Shown here: positions 24,260-38,430 of the stretch, one piece after another | Position numbering within the stretch: the stretch's first letter is position 1 | Layout: each line of letters starts with the position of its first letter | Assembly: GCA_021234155.1 (NCBI GenBank) | Contig: JAJEKV010000008.1 | Location: 1,004,508 to 1,068,507 of the forward strand | Length of the DNA stretch: 64,000 nt | Reading direction: 5' to 3' | Origin: Isoetes taiwanensis | Taxonomy: Eukaryota > Streptophyta > Lycopodiopsida > Isoetales > Isoetaceae | Position numbers and translations under genes: made by a program | The notes under the pieces: generated by a model | Seen by the model: the letters and a program-made list of their open reading frames with translations, nothing else | Databases searched by the model: none | Told to the model about the DNA's origin: nothing

Positions 24260-27200
24260 GTGTGTTTCAGTCACATTGATACAAGTGAAGACTGCGCTTA
24301 CTTTGGCTTCTGAACAAGGATAATACATTAAATTGATATTAGTTCTGCCTTCTTGAATGGTGAAGGAGGAAATGCATATGTTTCAAGTCAAAATTTTGAT
24401 GTTGGAAGCAAGGAGCATTTAGACATGCAGATTGAAGACGTCTATTATTCCAGCAGGCTCCTCCAATCTTTAGGCGTTGTTTTATTTGCTGCAAATCCCA
24501 ACTCATGGTCCGTCCCTTGCTTTGGTTTTGCAAATTTGCTTTGGATTTGCAAATTCTTGCCTTTGCTACTTATGCACCTGCTAAAAGTGCTGCTTCCGTA
24601 TCTTGAAAAGGTGAGCGGAGTGAAATGAGGGGCGAATTTATAGATCTTTTTATTACGGATAAATTGTAGGAGTTAGAATATTATGAAAAGTTCAGACTTT
24701 TATAAACAGCTATGGCATTGGAATTAGCTATTCTAGTTGTCATGCCAATTATGGTGCACATCAAATATAGAATCCAATCATGGTGCACCATCAAATATAG
24801 AATTAGTTACACTCTGATTGGTTATCTATAATTGGAAGAGATTAAGGGACAAGATGATGCTAATCTGGTATGGTGCCTTGAGAGAGCCGAGACCAATAAT
24901 GGATGAGTGGACTTTGGTGGTTTAAAAGGACATGGCTTGGGAACAATGACCATCATTGATAGCTTCCCAAAGATTGGCTCTGAGATAGCATCATCTGTTC
25001 AAGGGAGGAATTAGCGGCGTTGAGGACCCTTACTTGTTACTTCTTATTATGTGAACATGCTAATTCCAGTGGCTGGGTGGTTTGAGTAACCTCTACCTCT
25101 TCTTGTATTATTTATTTCTCTCAATAAAGAATTATTTTGTAAAGAATTATCTCTCTCAATAAAGAATTATTTTGTAAAGAATTCAGTCATTCCTGTTTTT
25201 CATTAGCAGCTTTTTTGCTCCAATCCGTAATAGTGGTACATCAAAAGTCTTGGCAGAGAACATTATGGTCAAGAACTGCATAAAAAATGAAACTTTTTTG
25301 TGTAGTAGCCCAAGTTGTTGAAGAAGTACTAGTTGAGTGTTGAGGAAGATGTATCACGCTTGCTGATGAGTCTTTCTTGATGAAGATAACTTGGGTGATG
25401 AGTAAATAGCACCAAAGAAGCAATTTACCCACACCTCTTATACATGTTGGAACAGTGATGAAGGAAGGGGTGCGAAAACAAGTCTAGAAGCGGTTGACTC
25501 ACATTTGCCCTAGGTTGAAAAAAAGCTAAGGACCCAAAGTTGAGTTTGATTACTTCTATGGGAGCTGAGGATGAACTCTTTACTACGATGGATGGCCAAG
25601 ATGGAAGTTTTCTCAAACATGAGTATTCTAAAAGGAAAGTTTATTGGATAGAGGGCTCAAGTGAAGAAAGGGATGCTATCTTATGAGTGGCAGGGGAAAA
25701 GTGGATGCATCCTAGTAATACCATAAATAGGCCATACCACTTGGGCTAAGAATGAAGGAGGAGGAAAAGTGGATGCATCTAATGCGATGAAATAAGCCAC
25801 CCATTACCACTTGGGCTAGAATGGAGGCTGATGAGATTGATTGGATGATTTCACAACAAATTTAACACATTTGTTAAGCGAATGGCAGTGTGAAGATTAA
25901 GGAGCCCAGTTTCATTTGGTGCCCTCAAATATCGATACTCTCATAAGTGTTGAAGTTACATCAACATCAAGCGTTCTGCGATATTCTCCTATTGCCTTAA
26001 CGTCATTAGCAGTGGAGAGAGGATGATGATGTTCGAGGTACGCATCATGGTGAGTAACAACAACAAAGGGTGGCTTTCCACCTCAAATGAGAGCAAATAA
26101 TGGACATCATTCATGAGCAGGCTGGTCGGAGAAAAATTATGACACGATGGATTGGGTAAACGCCAACGCAATGTTACCGCTTGCGAAGTTGGGGTGGATA
26201 AGCGCCAACACCAAGCGTACCATATACCAATGTGGCCGTCAAAGGTCCGCCTTTATACTACCGTGATTGGGATTTGGTAGCGAGGAAAACTAAACGTAGT
26301 AGTGACCATGGTGGGGATTATGCCATAGTGGGCGTGATATTAAGAAGGTGGTGATAAAGGAAAAGTACCATTGCTTTGCTCAATGGAATTCCAAGGGACG
26401 CGGTTTTCAAGCGACCTATTGTTGTTTGATGGACTTATTGGACAAACTCATAGCGGTGTATAGTTGGACAATGGTGCATTACACGATCTCATTCGGCGGA
26501 TCTTATTCCGGACATTTAGGATTGCATTTATTTTTCCCCTGAAATCCTTTTATACAAGGAGCATATAATATGCGTATTTTGGGTTATATTTGCATTGTTG
26601 TTTATTTTCCAAATCAGCACACTATAGGGGCATATGTACCTTGGTTTGGAGTTTCGCCCATTACGCAAAGTACAACAAATTTTGCAATTGGTGATTAAAT
26701 CATAACCTAGCGATCTTTGGTACCAAAACTGAAAAAAGTGGATATATTTGGCACATTTACAATTGACTTCTCCTATTTATGTAGATGCATAAAAGAAAGC
26801 GCAATTTAAAAGGTTAACTTGGCGCTTAAAATACGTTTTGGCCTTGTTTAATGAAATCAGAATTTAAATTTCATGTATTTATATCTTCTGTGTATTTGAA
26901 CCAAAATGTGTCCGCACTTATAGACTATGCGCAATGTATCTTTCCCTGTCTTATCATAAAAGCCATTTCTTTTTACATTTGGAGAATTATAATATTTTCC
27001 AGTTCCACCGGAAAGCCGAAATGGCCGGATCATTGTGGATCATTGGCAGGCCAGGTGTTAAACTCAGTAAGGTAATACGAAAAGTTTTTGCTTTAAAGAG
27101 AGCTCAGTGTCAGTATTTACAAATTTGAATGGGATCTACATTTTAGTTGCACACTTTCCAAAATAGGGTAAAGAAATAAACATAAATTAGAGCTTAAATG

Positions 27201-30200
27201 TCAAGTACCTTTGGTGAAGATCCAGGAGAAAGGGTAAAGAAGCTAGTTAGCGTACATATAAACCTTAGGAGAATGTATGTATAGGGGATCATCTCTGAAT
27301 GGCTGACTCTGCAATCTTTACTCTATGCTAACTCTGCTCTGCGATGGATGAATGGTCTTTGGAAATCTATGGTTAGATTGTGATTCTACCCGCACTAACT
27401 ATGTGGTTGAGTTGTTAAGCCAGAGCCCCGATTCTAAATCATTGATTCATAATATAGTGATGCTTTCATTGAGAGGTTAAGTTAGGCAGCTTAAACAAAG
27501 CGAGAGTAAATCTATGGATGTACTGCAGAGCTCTTCTGGATAAGATTGGTACACCAGGAGTTGGTGTGTGGAAATGACGGCGAATAGGCACTATTGAAAG
27601 CAACTAATGGGGGTCATGATATTTTAAGAATGGCAATGTTTATCTGGAATCCTTCACTAGATATCCGCTAAAATATGTATGCATTTTTGTGAGTGATTTT
27701 CCCCGTTCCGAACATGTCAGGTACTTTCATAATAGGGTGAAATTTGAATTAATGCGCTCTCAATTTCTTTGCTGGCAGCATGTAGAGGCTAGGCATTCTC
27801 ATGATTCCTCGATTTTTAGCATCAAATGGATACAAGTACTTCCACAATTAAGACAAATCTCAAGATAATTTCGATTTTCTTTAGGGATCAAATATAATGT
27901 TTTGAAATTGTTTAGATGCAAACAATCTTTCCGCACTTGTATGCTTCATCCTCTTATAAGGTACTCCTCTTGCCAAATTACAAAGGGGATTTGAGAAGAA
28001 AAATAATTGATTCTTAAATAATTGATTCTTAACTTGAGATGATAGATTCCAGTACTAAGAACATTGCAACTTGAGGGCGTGTTTGGGTTCATTCTGGCCC
28101 AGTGGGACTTCAATAACTTCATTAAGTCTAATGAGGGGCCAAAGTGGTTATAATGTGGATAATATCGCCGTGGTATTCATGCATTCCTCATGATCCTCGT
28201 ATTCCACAGAAGAGTGGCGCATTCATGGTTTTAACTTTCAATACATAGGATAACATTGGGTTTTCTTTCGGTTGTTTCAACAGCACTATTTTGCGAATAA
28301 TTTTTGTTGTTGTTGCTTTCCTCCTATTACTTTCATGCATTAGCAAAATCTCAAATCCTAAAAACCCTAAATACCCAATCTTTTTATCTCATCAGATGTT
28401 TTTGCTGCTTCCTTCTTCCCAAAGAGCAGATCTTTTGATAGTTAAGTTCTTTCCACAATGATCATTTCTAAAATTATTAAATTTGGTAATTTATTTGACT
28501 TAAATTCATTATAAAAGATACATCACTTTGAATTTCTTCAAACAGAATACATTATCAAAGATCACGGTGGTGATCGTAATGGTTCCTCGGTTGGATATAA
28601 ACCCAAGGTGTTCCCCGTCCACTGCTAACATTCAGAAACGTTTAAATGTTCTAATGAAACAGTAGGAAGTTGCAATATCACCATATGGGATCTCCTTCTC
28701 TATTTTTTTCAAGGTATTAAATAATTGTCCCTTATAATACACCAAAAAATTGTTTCCCTATCTGTTATTCACTCCTTTGAGAATCCACAATGTAGACAAA
28801 TTAAAGATATGGGATCAACTCTTCAAAGTAGACAAGGGATAATTCATAGTATGTATTATTATTAAATTATCCCTATATCATGGTGGAATGTGATAACAAA
28901 ATTACAAATTCCGCCCCTTGATCTTTATGCCTTAGCAAATAACATTTGGTCTTCCACCAGAGTATCATCCTATAAATCTAATAAAGTATTTTCAGTCATA
29001 CTTATGTAATATTTATGGGAGCCCTGTTTGATTTATGCATTATTAGATCTAAGATTCCTGTGCACTTTATGAACAGAGAGAATCTTAGTAATCGAAGATA
29101 TGGTACTTTAACATGCATCATGCAAACCAACTCATGTTTCCATCTAAATTTTTGTACCGACAATCATCTTGTTTTACATGTATGTGTTGTTTATCCGGGC
29201 ATTAGTGTGTTGCATAGCTTTCATGCCATTTCTTTATTGAAGGGTTTGTAACTAGGTTTATTCCTGCCAGCTAAATTTTTAGGTTGTTTATTACAAGAGT
29301 TTGTGTAGCACTACGTGTAAGAACTTAAGATATATTTTCAAGTAGATTTTACATTAGGTTTTCTCAAAACAAACTTTGTCTGCTAGCGTGGCGTGACATT
29401 AAATTCCAATTGAGGGGTACACATAAAACATTTTTAGTTCTCTTTTGGTTTTTCCATTGGGTCAAGATTTCTAGCATTCATTTCACTTCCACTTTGTAAG
29501 TGCCGTTTATTTACTGCTTGTTTGGGACTGTTTAAAATTTTTTTCCTTTAGCTCACTTGGATGTGATTTATATGCACATGGTCTTCGACTCTAAATCTAG
29601 AATAGTAATCAATAACAGAATCAATTCATTAGCTATTATTTGGGTTTTGAAAATGCCGGGTTTCATGTACCTCCAATGATGCTTCCTTCCTCCTCTTCCA
29701 ATTTATTGTTCCGGCTCTAGTCATATTAATAGTGTTTGCATCTCTCTTCCTCTACCTCTACCTCTCATGTTTGACCTGTTCCCTTCATGATTCTTGTTCT
29801 AGAACTATCAGAGTATGTCCTCTCTCTTCCTTTCCTTTAGCAAGGTCCTTGAACCAAACAATTGAATACCACATGACAAAGTCACTGGTGGAAACATTTG
29901 TTATCTCAAGCATTAGTGGCTTTTTAGGCGGTTATTTCAAAGTGGCATGGCTATTGCGGATGAAGCATGGTTTCGTCTTATCCATATTTTCCTTTACTTT
30001 CAATGAGCCAGATTTCGGCATGATCCTCGCGATCATTAATAATTGCTTTTGTTCTAACTGAATCAATGAGCATTACCAGTGATCGCGATAATGACTACTC
30101 AGGCTTACGCCACAAGGTTATCAAACCTTTGAAAAACTGATGAGATTGTCCTTTTCCCTAAAGTTCGGTTCCTTAATTGTCAACATCCAATTGGGAAGAT

Positions 30201-30498
30201 GTTTTGCTTTCATATGTTTAATAAATATTTCCAGAAGTGGCCCTCGAGGCGCAAAGTATAACATTAACAAAATACCGATCCAGCTTCCGATTTTAATACA
30301 CTCTTGATTATCGTTGGCTGCGTTAAATCTGAAAGCTAGTAATTTTTAGTAGAAAGTAAAACACCTTTGTTATGAACTTTTCTACGCCTGCGACCCAATA
30401 AACACCTCCTTTGTGGCAATATGAGCGTATGTAATACTTATCTGCATCTCTGTCCACATAGGTGCAGATCCACAACCTCTAATACTTCTTTTCGTTTT
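24260..30498. other. AT-rich intergenic sequence, no gene recognised
   Basis: Several short frames (for example 24353-24628) have no recognisable similarity. Short tandem duplications occur at about 24743-24805 (ATGGTGCAC..ATCAAATATAGAAT) and 25109-25180 (TCTCTCAATAAAGAATTATTTTGTAAAGAAT, two copies). A GGGCGTGTTTGGGTT motif at 28075, typical of Harbinger-type MITE ends, has no visible partner. The right edge is the N gap. Confidence 0.4.
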
Positions 30499-30598
30499 NN
30501 NNNNNNNNNNNNNNNNNNNNNNNNNNNNNNNNNNNNNNNNNNNNNNNNNNNNNNNNNNNNNNNNNNNNNNNNNNNNNNNNNNNNNNNNNNNNNNNNNN
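30499..30598. other. Assembly gap (100 N)
   Basis: A run of exactly 100 N, the usual placeholder for a gap of unknown size. Any frame running through it is meaningless. Confidence 0.98.
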
Positions 30599-30849
30599 CT
30601 CTTTCGCTGTCTGGAAACCTCACGGTAGTACCATTAAACACATCCCGCAGCCGATTAGCGAGGGAGATGCACCTAGTCGAGGTTGACATGATGCTCGATA
30701 CCAAATTTGTAGATGTGTAACTAGATAGATGTAATTAATACCAACCACTAAGCTAGAATAGTTAATCTGTCTACATTGTAATGCATCCAACCTTATTAAC
30801 AATACACCGCAGGTACATAAAGTTCGCCGTTTGTGGGGTATGCAAGTAT

Positions 30850-33070
30850 AAGATTTGGCTAGATTTGCAAATCTTATAAGATTTTAAGCAAAGTGGTGTT
30901 TGATTTTTGTACGTCTGAGTATATGAAATTAAAAGGGCTCGGCCTAAGTCACCCCTGTGAATATGCACCCAAACCAAGGGTTTAAGGGGGATTTTAATGT
31001 AAGAAAGTGTTGGACCCAATGGTTTGTGTTAGTTAATATTTGTTTAATTATGTGTTGGTTGTTATACTAAAAAAATTGTGACCCGCCGAGGGCCCTAAGA
31101 AAAAGCTGCTTGTCTGAGAAAGAGCTTGAAAAACGAATAATGTAATTTAATTATATAAACTTTAAAAGCATATTATTTAAAATTTATTAAATCATTGAGA
31201 AGGCGACAAAAGTGTTAAAGCAATTTTGAAGCACTCAAAATGGGTGGCGGCTTAGGATCCCGATGCATATGTTGAAGTTTGGTTTTATCAAGCGATGCGA
31301 GTTAGCTGTTATTTGTGCGTAATTACTCCCGATCCCGTGTTGAATGTGTGCATCAGTATGAAGTTCTGATTGAGTTGATTGTGTTACCGTTTGTTACATA
31401 GATGTCGCATGTAGACTGATGTATCCAGCTATCCCATGGCGACACCAACGTCGATGGGGAATTACTCGCCATATATGGAGGTGCTAGTTACGTAACGGAG
31501 GACTAAGCGAACTTGAGCTTCCAGCTGTTAAGCACTACAGTGCTTATGATAATTTCGGGCTCCACGGTATTGCTTGCCGGGGAATGGCGAGGATGTCATG
31601 TGGAGGTGATGATTCATTGGGGCCATGGGCTGCATGTTAGCAAACAAAATTAATGAGTTTGAGCAAAATGAGAGCGTATTGAAATAATATGTTATTACAC
31701 TTTCGATTTAATACTAGATGATAATTCTTATAGTATTGGCATTACGTGCATCCAAGAGGTGTTGCATAATTCCGTTATCACCCAAATCTCCAACCGATTG
31801 TGTTTTGGAGTGCATGCGCAATATGCTTCAATGATTTAGATGCGGATCTTTTGTTATGGTGGTGTAGAAGTACCTTGGTGGATTAGCAAATGGATTCACT
31901 CTGAGGCTCTTGGCCGGTTGTCTTTGGTGCATCATTGCTTTAGGTTCGGTTACAATATTAACTGAGATTTAGCTAGATTACAAAATACTACCAGATTTTA
32001 ACAAATATCTCTCTCGTGCTGATTTATGCACGATTAGCTCTTTCAATTAAAGACTCTACCCTAAATCCTACCGAATGTACCCAAACCGAAGTTTTAAAGG
32101 GATTTTAATGCTAGCGATGTTGGACCAATGGTTGCATTTGGTTATTGTCCATTTTAAATTATAATGTTGGTTTGTTATCATAAAAAAAAAATTAACCAGG
32201 CCAACCAGACCCTAAAGAAAAATAAACATCTGAAAAGAACAAATTAAAAGAACAAGATATTAATTTAATTCTACCTTTGAAAACATGAAAATATTAAAAA
32301 TTTATTAAATCATTAGAAAGGCAAATAAAAGATGTTAAAAGCAATTACAAACCTCAAGTAATTAAGCGGCAGGATCGATCCATATGTTGGTTGATTTTAT
32401 CAAAGCGGTGCGGAGGCGGTTAAACATTTGGTACTGCAATTTTCCAGCGATCCGTGTTTCAATGATGTTGGCCAAATTATGGGTTATACGATTGAGTTCC
32501 GATTATTGATTACGCATAAGGCCAGTGCCATATCGATGATGTATGCTTCTCCCCTGCGCAACCGCAAATTAATACGAGTTACTCGCCATGGAGGTGCTAG
32601 TAGTTGTGGCATTGAAGAGGACTAGCGGGCGCTGAGCGCTTCAGCTGCGGTAATTTCGGGCTCCACATTGCGGTGGCGGATATGTATGGGAGGTGATTCA
32701 TTGGGGGGCTTCTATGACACGCATGTTAACCAGCTTCAATTGTGAGTTTGCGAGGTAAATGAAGCGTAATGAAATAATATGTTATTACACTGATTTAATA
32801 CAGATGATAGTACGCTAATTGTGCGAGGCGAAATTGTGCATAATTTGCGTTATCGCCCCGTCTCCAACCTGGTGTTGCGTGAACGGATGCAATGCATAAT
32901 ATCGCGCTTCAATGATTTGATGCGGATCTTTGTTATATAAAATTTGGTGCTGTCCAGTACGCCCGTGGATTAACAAATGGATCGCGCTGGAAAGCACCTT
33001 GGCGGTTATCTTTGGATCATTCCATTTAAAACTAACGGTATATGCACGGGTTGCTTGGAATGGAGTTCAT
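30850..33070. repeat. Two diverged tandem units of about 1.11 kb (contain R2)
   Basis: Unit 1 is about 30850-31960 and unit 2 about 31960-33070. Aligned landmarks are ACCCAAACC (30967 and 32079), TTTATTAAATCATT, a GGAGGTGCTAGT block, ATTTCGGGCTCCAC, AATATGTTATTACAC and GGATTA-CAAATGGAT. Offsets are close to 1112 bp. The units differ by many small indels and substitutions. The first part of each unit matches R2 at 18040-18330 in inverted orientation. No coding sequence is recognised. Confidence 0.7.
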
Positions 33071-36000
33071 CACTATAGATCTATATCCCCGGCTCGCTCG
33101 CTGCTCCCGTTCAGCCATTAAAGTAAATTGCATGGCTTGTGCTGAGATAGAAGTGTTCATTAGCAGGTCTCCACAAGGTAGATTTGTGGATAAGGGGTGG
33201 CCCGGCGTTGGACATCAGATGGTACAGTGATGGCTTTGAGAATAGTTTTGGATTACCGGGCGGACCCGTCGCACTGCGGTTTTCTCAAGCCAGCATGGCA
33301 TCTTTCTTTCCCTCATCAATTCTTTGACGGGGCGACATAAATCCACCCGCTGAAATAGAGGCACCTCCGTCCTTCGGCCCAATAACCTACGCCTGCCAGG
33401 CAATCATTTTGTATTCTTTAATCTCTGCCCACAGTATTGTTTCCAGGCCCGGCTGGTGGTGTTCCATCTCGGCGTACTGAGTAACGGCATGAACCTCCGT
33501 GCCAGTTTGGGCGTGAAGCGGAAGTCGCGGTCGATCTGGGTGGGGCAAAATACGGCAATCGCGGCAATGTAATAAAGAACTCTGAATATTTATTATAAAC
33601 TTTGGATCAACGCTTCGCTTTATTCTATTGTTGGCGGGTTTGCGTCTCCACCGGCTGGTGCTTTTGGTTTCAGGTTGTTTGGCGTTAACCACAACCTGGT
33701 TTCTTTTCTTCTTTTGCGTTTATTCTCCAGAACTCACATGTCCGCTGGCGTACTGGTGCTATTCGATGCGTATCATGCATCTTCGTGAGTTTGTTTCCCT
33801 TTTTATCGCTGCTTGGGGAATACGAAGTCTCTGGCCGGAGCTAGATGGTCGGGATGCGTGGTATGAAGACCTATTTTAGAGTGTGTGTTGCAAAGGCGCA
33901 TAACCGTTGATTAGTTGATTTAGCCTCTTCAATTTGGTGACATTTTTAGCGATGCGGATGGTTATCTAGATGCGTGCCTTACGCTTGCATGACTCGTTCA
34001 TTGATGTGACGCTGCGCCTTGTCACTATTCATGCCATTCGCCTCATTGTATCTCACGAACTATGCTCACCAAAATTAAAAAATACAATTGATATCAACAA
34101 AATCAATTTAAAACAATACCGACAAAACTTTGTATAAATACTATTATGTATGACTTGTAATACTAATATGCAACAAAGGGTTACATTTTGCAAGGTTAAA
34201 GTTTTAGTCGCACCGGTTTAGAGGCGGTTGGGAGTTTGAATTCCACAATAGCGATGTGGGTGTGCGTACTTTCGAACATATATGGGGGAGCGAATACTAC
34301 CTCTTTATTCTTGAAATCGGGGTAGAAGGTGCAAATTGATCCAAAAGGCTGTACGTTGATGTAATCGATAATCGGATATTACGTAGGATTAAATATGGCG
34401 AGGCTAGATGCTCCCAATGCAGATTTTAGTATAGCGGGCTTAAAATATCCATACATGACATGCTGAACATATTACTGTAAAGGTTTAATGGCAATGAAAT
34501 GTAATAGTCCCCGAAGTTCTGGATTAGCCACGGCATCTGGTCGACTATAAGCGGGCTAAGATTAACACAGCATCTCTGGTCCGACTATAGCGACTTCCCC
34601 TGTCGAGAATGCTAAGCTCAAAGAAAAAAGTTTAGGAGGCAAGCTTATGGAAGGCTTTAAGATGCGTCTCCCATGCACTTCTCCATACTAGGTATTTGCT
34701 GCCCGAGTTTGGATAGAAATGCAAGATCGAAGTAATAAAACGAATAACAAACAATCCTTGAATCGTCTCCATGCACTTCACCATTGCTAGATATTTGCCT
34801 GCGAGGGTTTTGGATTCCTGCGAGACCAAGTAATAAAACAACGGGAGATAACAAACAGCAGGATCATAGAAATATGCACCCATCAAATATTTGTAGAAGC
34901 AGAATGGAGGGTGGATTTTGTTGAATATCTATTTTAATATCGCCATGAGATATCTGTGAAGCGGAATAGAAGACGGATTCTTGAATGCTTGTGAAATAGA
35001 ATGAAGAATGGGTTTTCAGCATGAATATACGCTCATACTCCTTACTGAACCTCTCTTGATAAAGAATGAAATACCTGAATTACAACAAAACAATTGTAGC
35101 AAACAAACAAATCTTTGCCCTTACTCCCCTGGCCCAGTGAATGGGTGGGCTGCAGCCAGGCAGGATCGAAAAACCAATGAGGGAAAGAACTTTTGAGAGA
35201 AAGGGCACACAGGACTTTGTACATACATGAATAAGGAGGACAAGATAAAGAACAGACGTTGTTGAAGCTAAAAAAGATGATGCTCCAAAAAAGCCGCCTC
35301 TAGAAATATTATTTAGTATATTAATGAATACAACCTTTGGTCATGCGGGAAGCCATGCTGTTACAAATAAAGAAACCATGTTATTACATGCCATATTCAA
35401 ATAGCTTGACCATATAAAAAGCAGTGATCACATTTATTGTTCAATCATCATTTCTAGAACCAACCCAGCCCAGAAACACATTCATGCTGGGGCGAGGCGA
35501 TTCATTACTATCCACTACTGGCATCCTGATAGAACCTCTCTTGTTATTCTTATGGGGCGGACCAATAATTAGAGCCAGTTCCGAATGGGCTTAAAATTTC
35601 ATTAGAGTCTCCATTTTATGGGGCTTGCTATAAGCATCCCAGGCGGGTTTGTGGGTTGCAGGGATGAGATTGTAGAAATTAAGTAGGAAGCCAAGTGGCT
35701 CCAGCTTGTGCATTGAGATCCTTGGGCCAGTGTATCTGCGAGAACTCAATAGTTGGAGTCCTTGTATATCAATACCATGTTATTGTACATTAATGTATCA
35801 ATTATTTGCAAACGTATGCGTGTTTAAGTAAATGTATGGTACTAAATGCCATCTCCTTCATACATGGCGATTAATATTATTGAACACTGATGAATTCATT
35901 TCTGGATAATATCCCTGTATCCCTCTCTATACTAAATTATGGACTTTCTTGACTACAGTGCTTGTATAGTTTTAGAAGCGTCTTTGTGTATGTCCTGATA

Positions 36001-36860
36001 TTCATTCTTATTCCGGGTCTTGATCTTCCCTGGACTCCTGCACACTTGCTTATGATCCATTGCTTCATGGTTAAGAACGTACTTTCTTTACTTTCGCTTC
36101 CTTTTATTCTTCGGATTGACCCGATGGCTTTTCCTTCGCGAGTTTTTTCCTATCGAGAACCTTTACGTTATTGTTTATTTCAATTTGCTTTCGATTTGTC
36201 CTCCACCCTTCAAGGGATCACGAGTAGCGGTTCCTTGCCTTGGAATCGCCAGCATCATCTTGCCGCGTACTCCATGGCGGGTTGATTGAGTTCATCTGTT
36301 TGGGGTTTGTTCTTTTAGTCTCATTATTCTCATTTGGCTTATTATTTCATTTCCCTTACTCACTTCTTAGTTTTTCATTGCTAATCTTCTTGACCTTTAG
36401 TGTTACTTTACATTTACATTGGCTGCGGTCCGGGTCTTCATGCTTTCCTATCCGCGTGAAGTTGTCTTTATCTAAATGCTAGATTCGTTAGAGTCTATTT
36501 TCGTAAACTTTGCTTTGTTAGTATCATTTTCTATGTTATTGTTTTAGTCCTCACTTTGTAGCGGTCTTGTGTCTTATTGGTCCCTCTTGCCTCATCGGTT
36601 TTGCTGGTTTTATTCATCTTTTATTCCTTCTGACTCCATTTTGTTTTCTTTTAGTTCTCATGCACTTCGATTATGTTGGGGCTATGGGGGTCACCTTATA
36701 TTCCTTGTCAGTTTCTTTGAAGCATCATTTTTTCAACTTATAGATCATTGGCTCCTTCTTGAAATATCATTACGTGTCTTTACCTTAGTGTTGCTTCTAT
36801 TGTTTAGCCTATATTACCGTCACCGGGTTTCCATTTATCTCATTGGTTCTTCTCCTCCTT
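33071..36860. other. No gene recognised
   Basis: Frames on both strands are short and of low-complexity composition. The T-rich plus-strand frames near 35960-36860 are rich in Phe, Leu and Ser and look like chance. Part of this stretch may be the decayed body of the LINE whose 3' UTR-like end is at 36870-37050. Confidence 0.35.
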
Positions 36861-36869
36861 GATTCGATT

Positions 36870-37050
36870 GCTCATATACATTTATTTTAGATGATTCTAT
36901 AGTGTACCCGGCATACTTATTCTTTGCTAAGGTTTTCTCTTTCGAAAACCAGCCAGGCGGGGATTTTTGTCTTTGATAGTAAATAAACTGCGCCCTCTTT
37001 TTGTTTGGGTCCCATAGGCTGGTGGTCTCAGGTGGGCCGATAAAAAATCT
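36870..37050 (+). mobile_element. LINE 3' UTR-like segment related to the 9000-9145 LINE end
   Basis: Shares with 9035-9145 the sequence order: a C-TTTTC-TC-AAAACC block, a G-rich patch, ACTG-GC, then TTGGGTCCCATAG-C and CCGATAAAA. It lies on the same strand as the earlier LINE. No coding region upstream could be assigned, so it may be a heavily 5'-truncated copy. Confidence 0.4.
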
Positions 37051-38430
37051 ATTCATTATATTCTATTCTCTCGGAACTTATAAACTTCGTGGGCTCCAAG
37101 GGCTCTTATTGGATGGACCTATTTTCTCTTCTCAGTAGCATTAGCAAGCCAAGTTTCCTTGTTGGGCGTGTTTTCTATTGACTTTCTAAAATCCTCAATA
37201 TTATGTCTCAACTTTGTTTTCCCATCAAAATGTTATTAGATCTTTCATATATCTTCCATTTGGGATTCTTTTTCTTTTTTTCCAAGTAGAAGCGCTTAAA
37301 CGTGGTTGATTGCTTTAACACTTCTACGATTGGCATTGTTGATTTTCCTTACTTTGCGATTTTGGGCTGATAGTCGATGTGATGGATTTGGTATATGGTT
37401 TGGAAATTGCGTGTTGCAGAGGTCATTAGGTCTTTTTGAGTTGACATTCTTCATTGGACTATCATGAAGGCGCGTGGCGATTTTCCATCGGTGGTATACC
37501 GAGTTGGTTATTTATTGTTAGAGTTTTGCTCGAGAACCCAAAGAAGCGGGGTTTTATCTGACGATAAGTTGACTGGGTAGTTTATATCCGGCAATGTTCT
37601 TGATTACGAGCCCATGTGGGATTAATTGTTGCATACTCCATTCATTTTACCTCAATCATTATCTAGTTTTAAAAAGCGGTTTATTCTAATTTTACTCTTT
37701 GGGATTATTATTGTGTACTCACATGAGTCATTGTATTTTTTGATCGGTTCATTAATAGAAGACCAGATCAATGAGTACGTAACAAACAAGAAAAAACAAC
37801 AATGAATCCCAAATGATAAACAAAATCAAGCATAAAATTATGAACAATCAGGGGCCACATGAATGAGTATCAGCAAATAATCTATAAAGGCTTCAGAATT
37901 TAAAGAATGCTATGCGAAGATAAAGCAGATCACGAGTTAAACTTATGGGTAGGGATAAAACTCAGCCCTTTTAGGTTTTCAAGAAAAGCCTAACGATAAA
38001 TAAGCCGACTCTAGAACAACATTCACAGATGGAAAAGTGGGTGAAGAATACTTTTACATGCCCAGAATGGTCATGAAGAGTGTCAACTTCGAAGAAACCC
38101 AGCGACCCACGCAATATCTGACCCAAACCATATCTTGAAATCCATCACCTGCGACTATTGCTCCAAGCGCAAAACAAGGAAAAATCAACCGCGCCAAGCT
38201 GGTCGAAAAGTATTGAGTTGAAACAGCGTACATTTCACAGTGTAGGCGAAGAATAAAATCTCAAATGAAAGATATATAAAAGATCGAATAAGATTTTGAT
38301 GGCACACAAAGTTGAGAAAAGGTGAGAAAATTAAACGTCGATGAAGGCACCGCCAGCAAGGAATCTAAAACCACACTACTCTGGCAGGAAGAAAAAGACT
38401 TTAAGAATGCAGAAGACTTTGCGATACAAA
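37051..38430. other. No gene recognised
   Basis: AT-rich, with short frames only. The 3' end of the neighbouring minus-strand LINE may reach into the right part of this stretch, but no AATAAA plus tail could be fixed. Confidence 0.35.

Noticed and set aside
30421-30720. Frames running across the N gap
   Set aside because: The middle third is 100 undetermined bases, so continuity is meaningless.
35962-36862. Phe/Leu/Ser-rich plus-strand frames resembling membrane proteins
   Set aside because: T-rich sequence gives hydrophobic translations by chance; there is no family resemblance.
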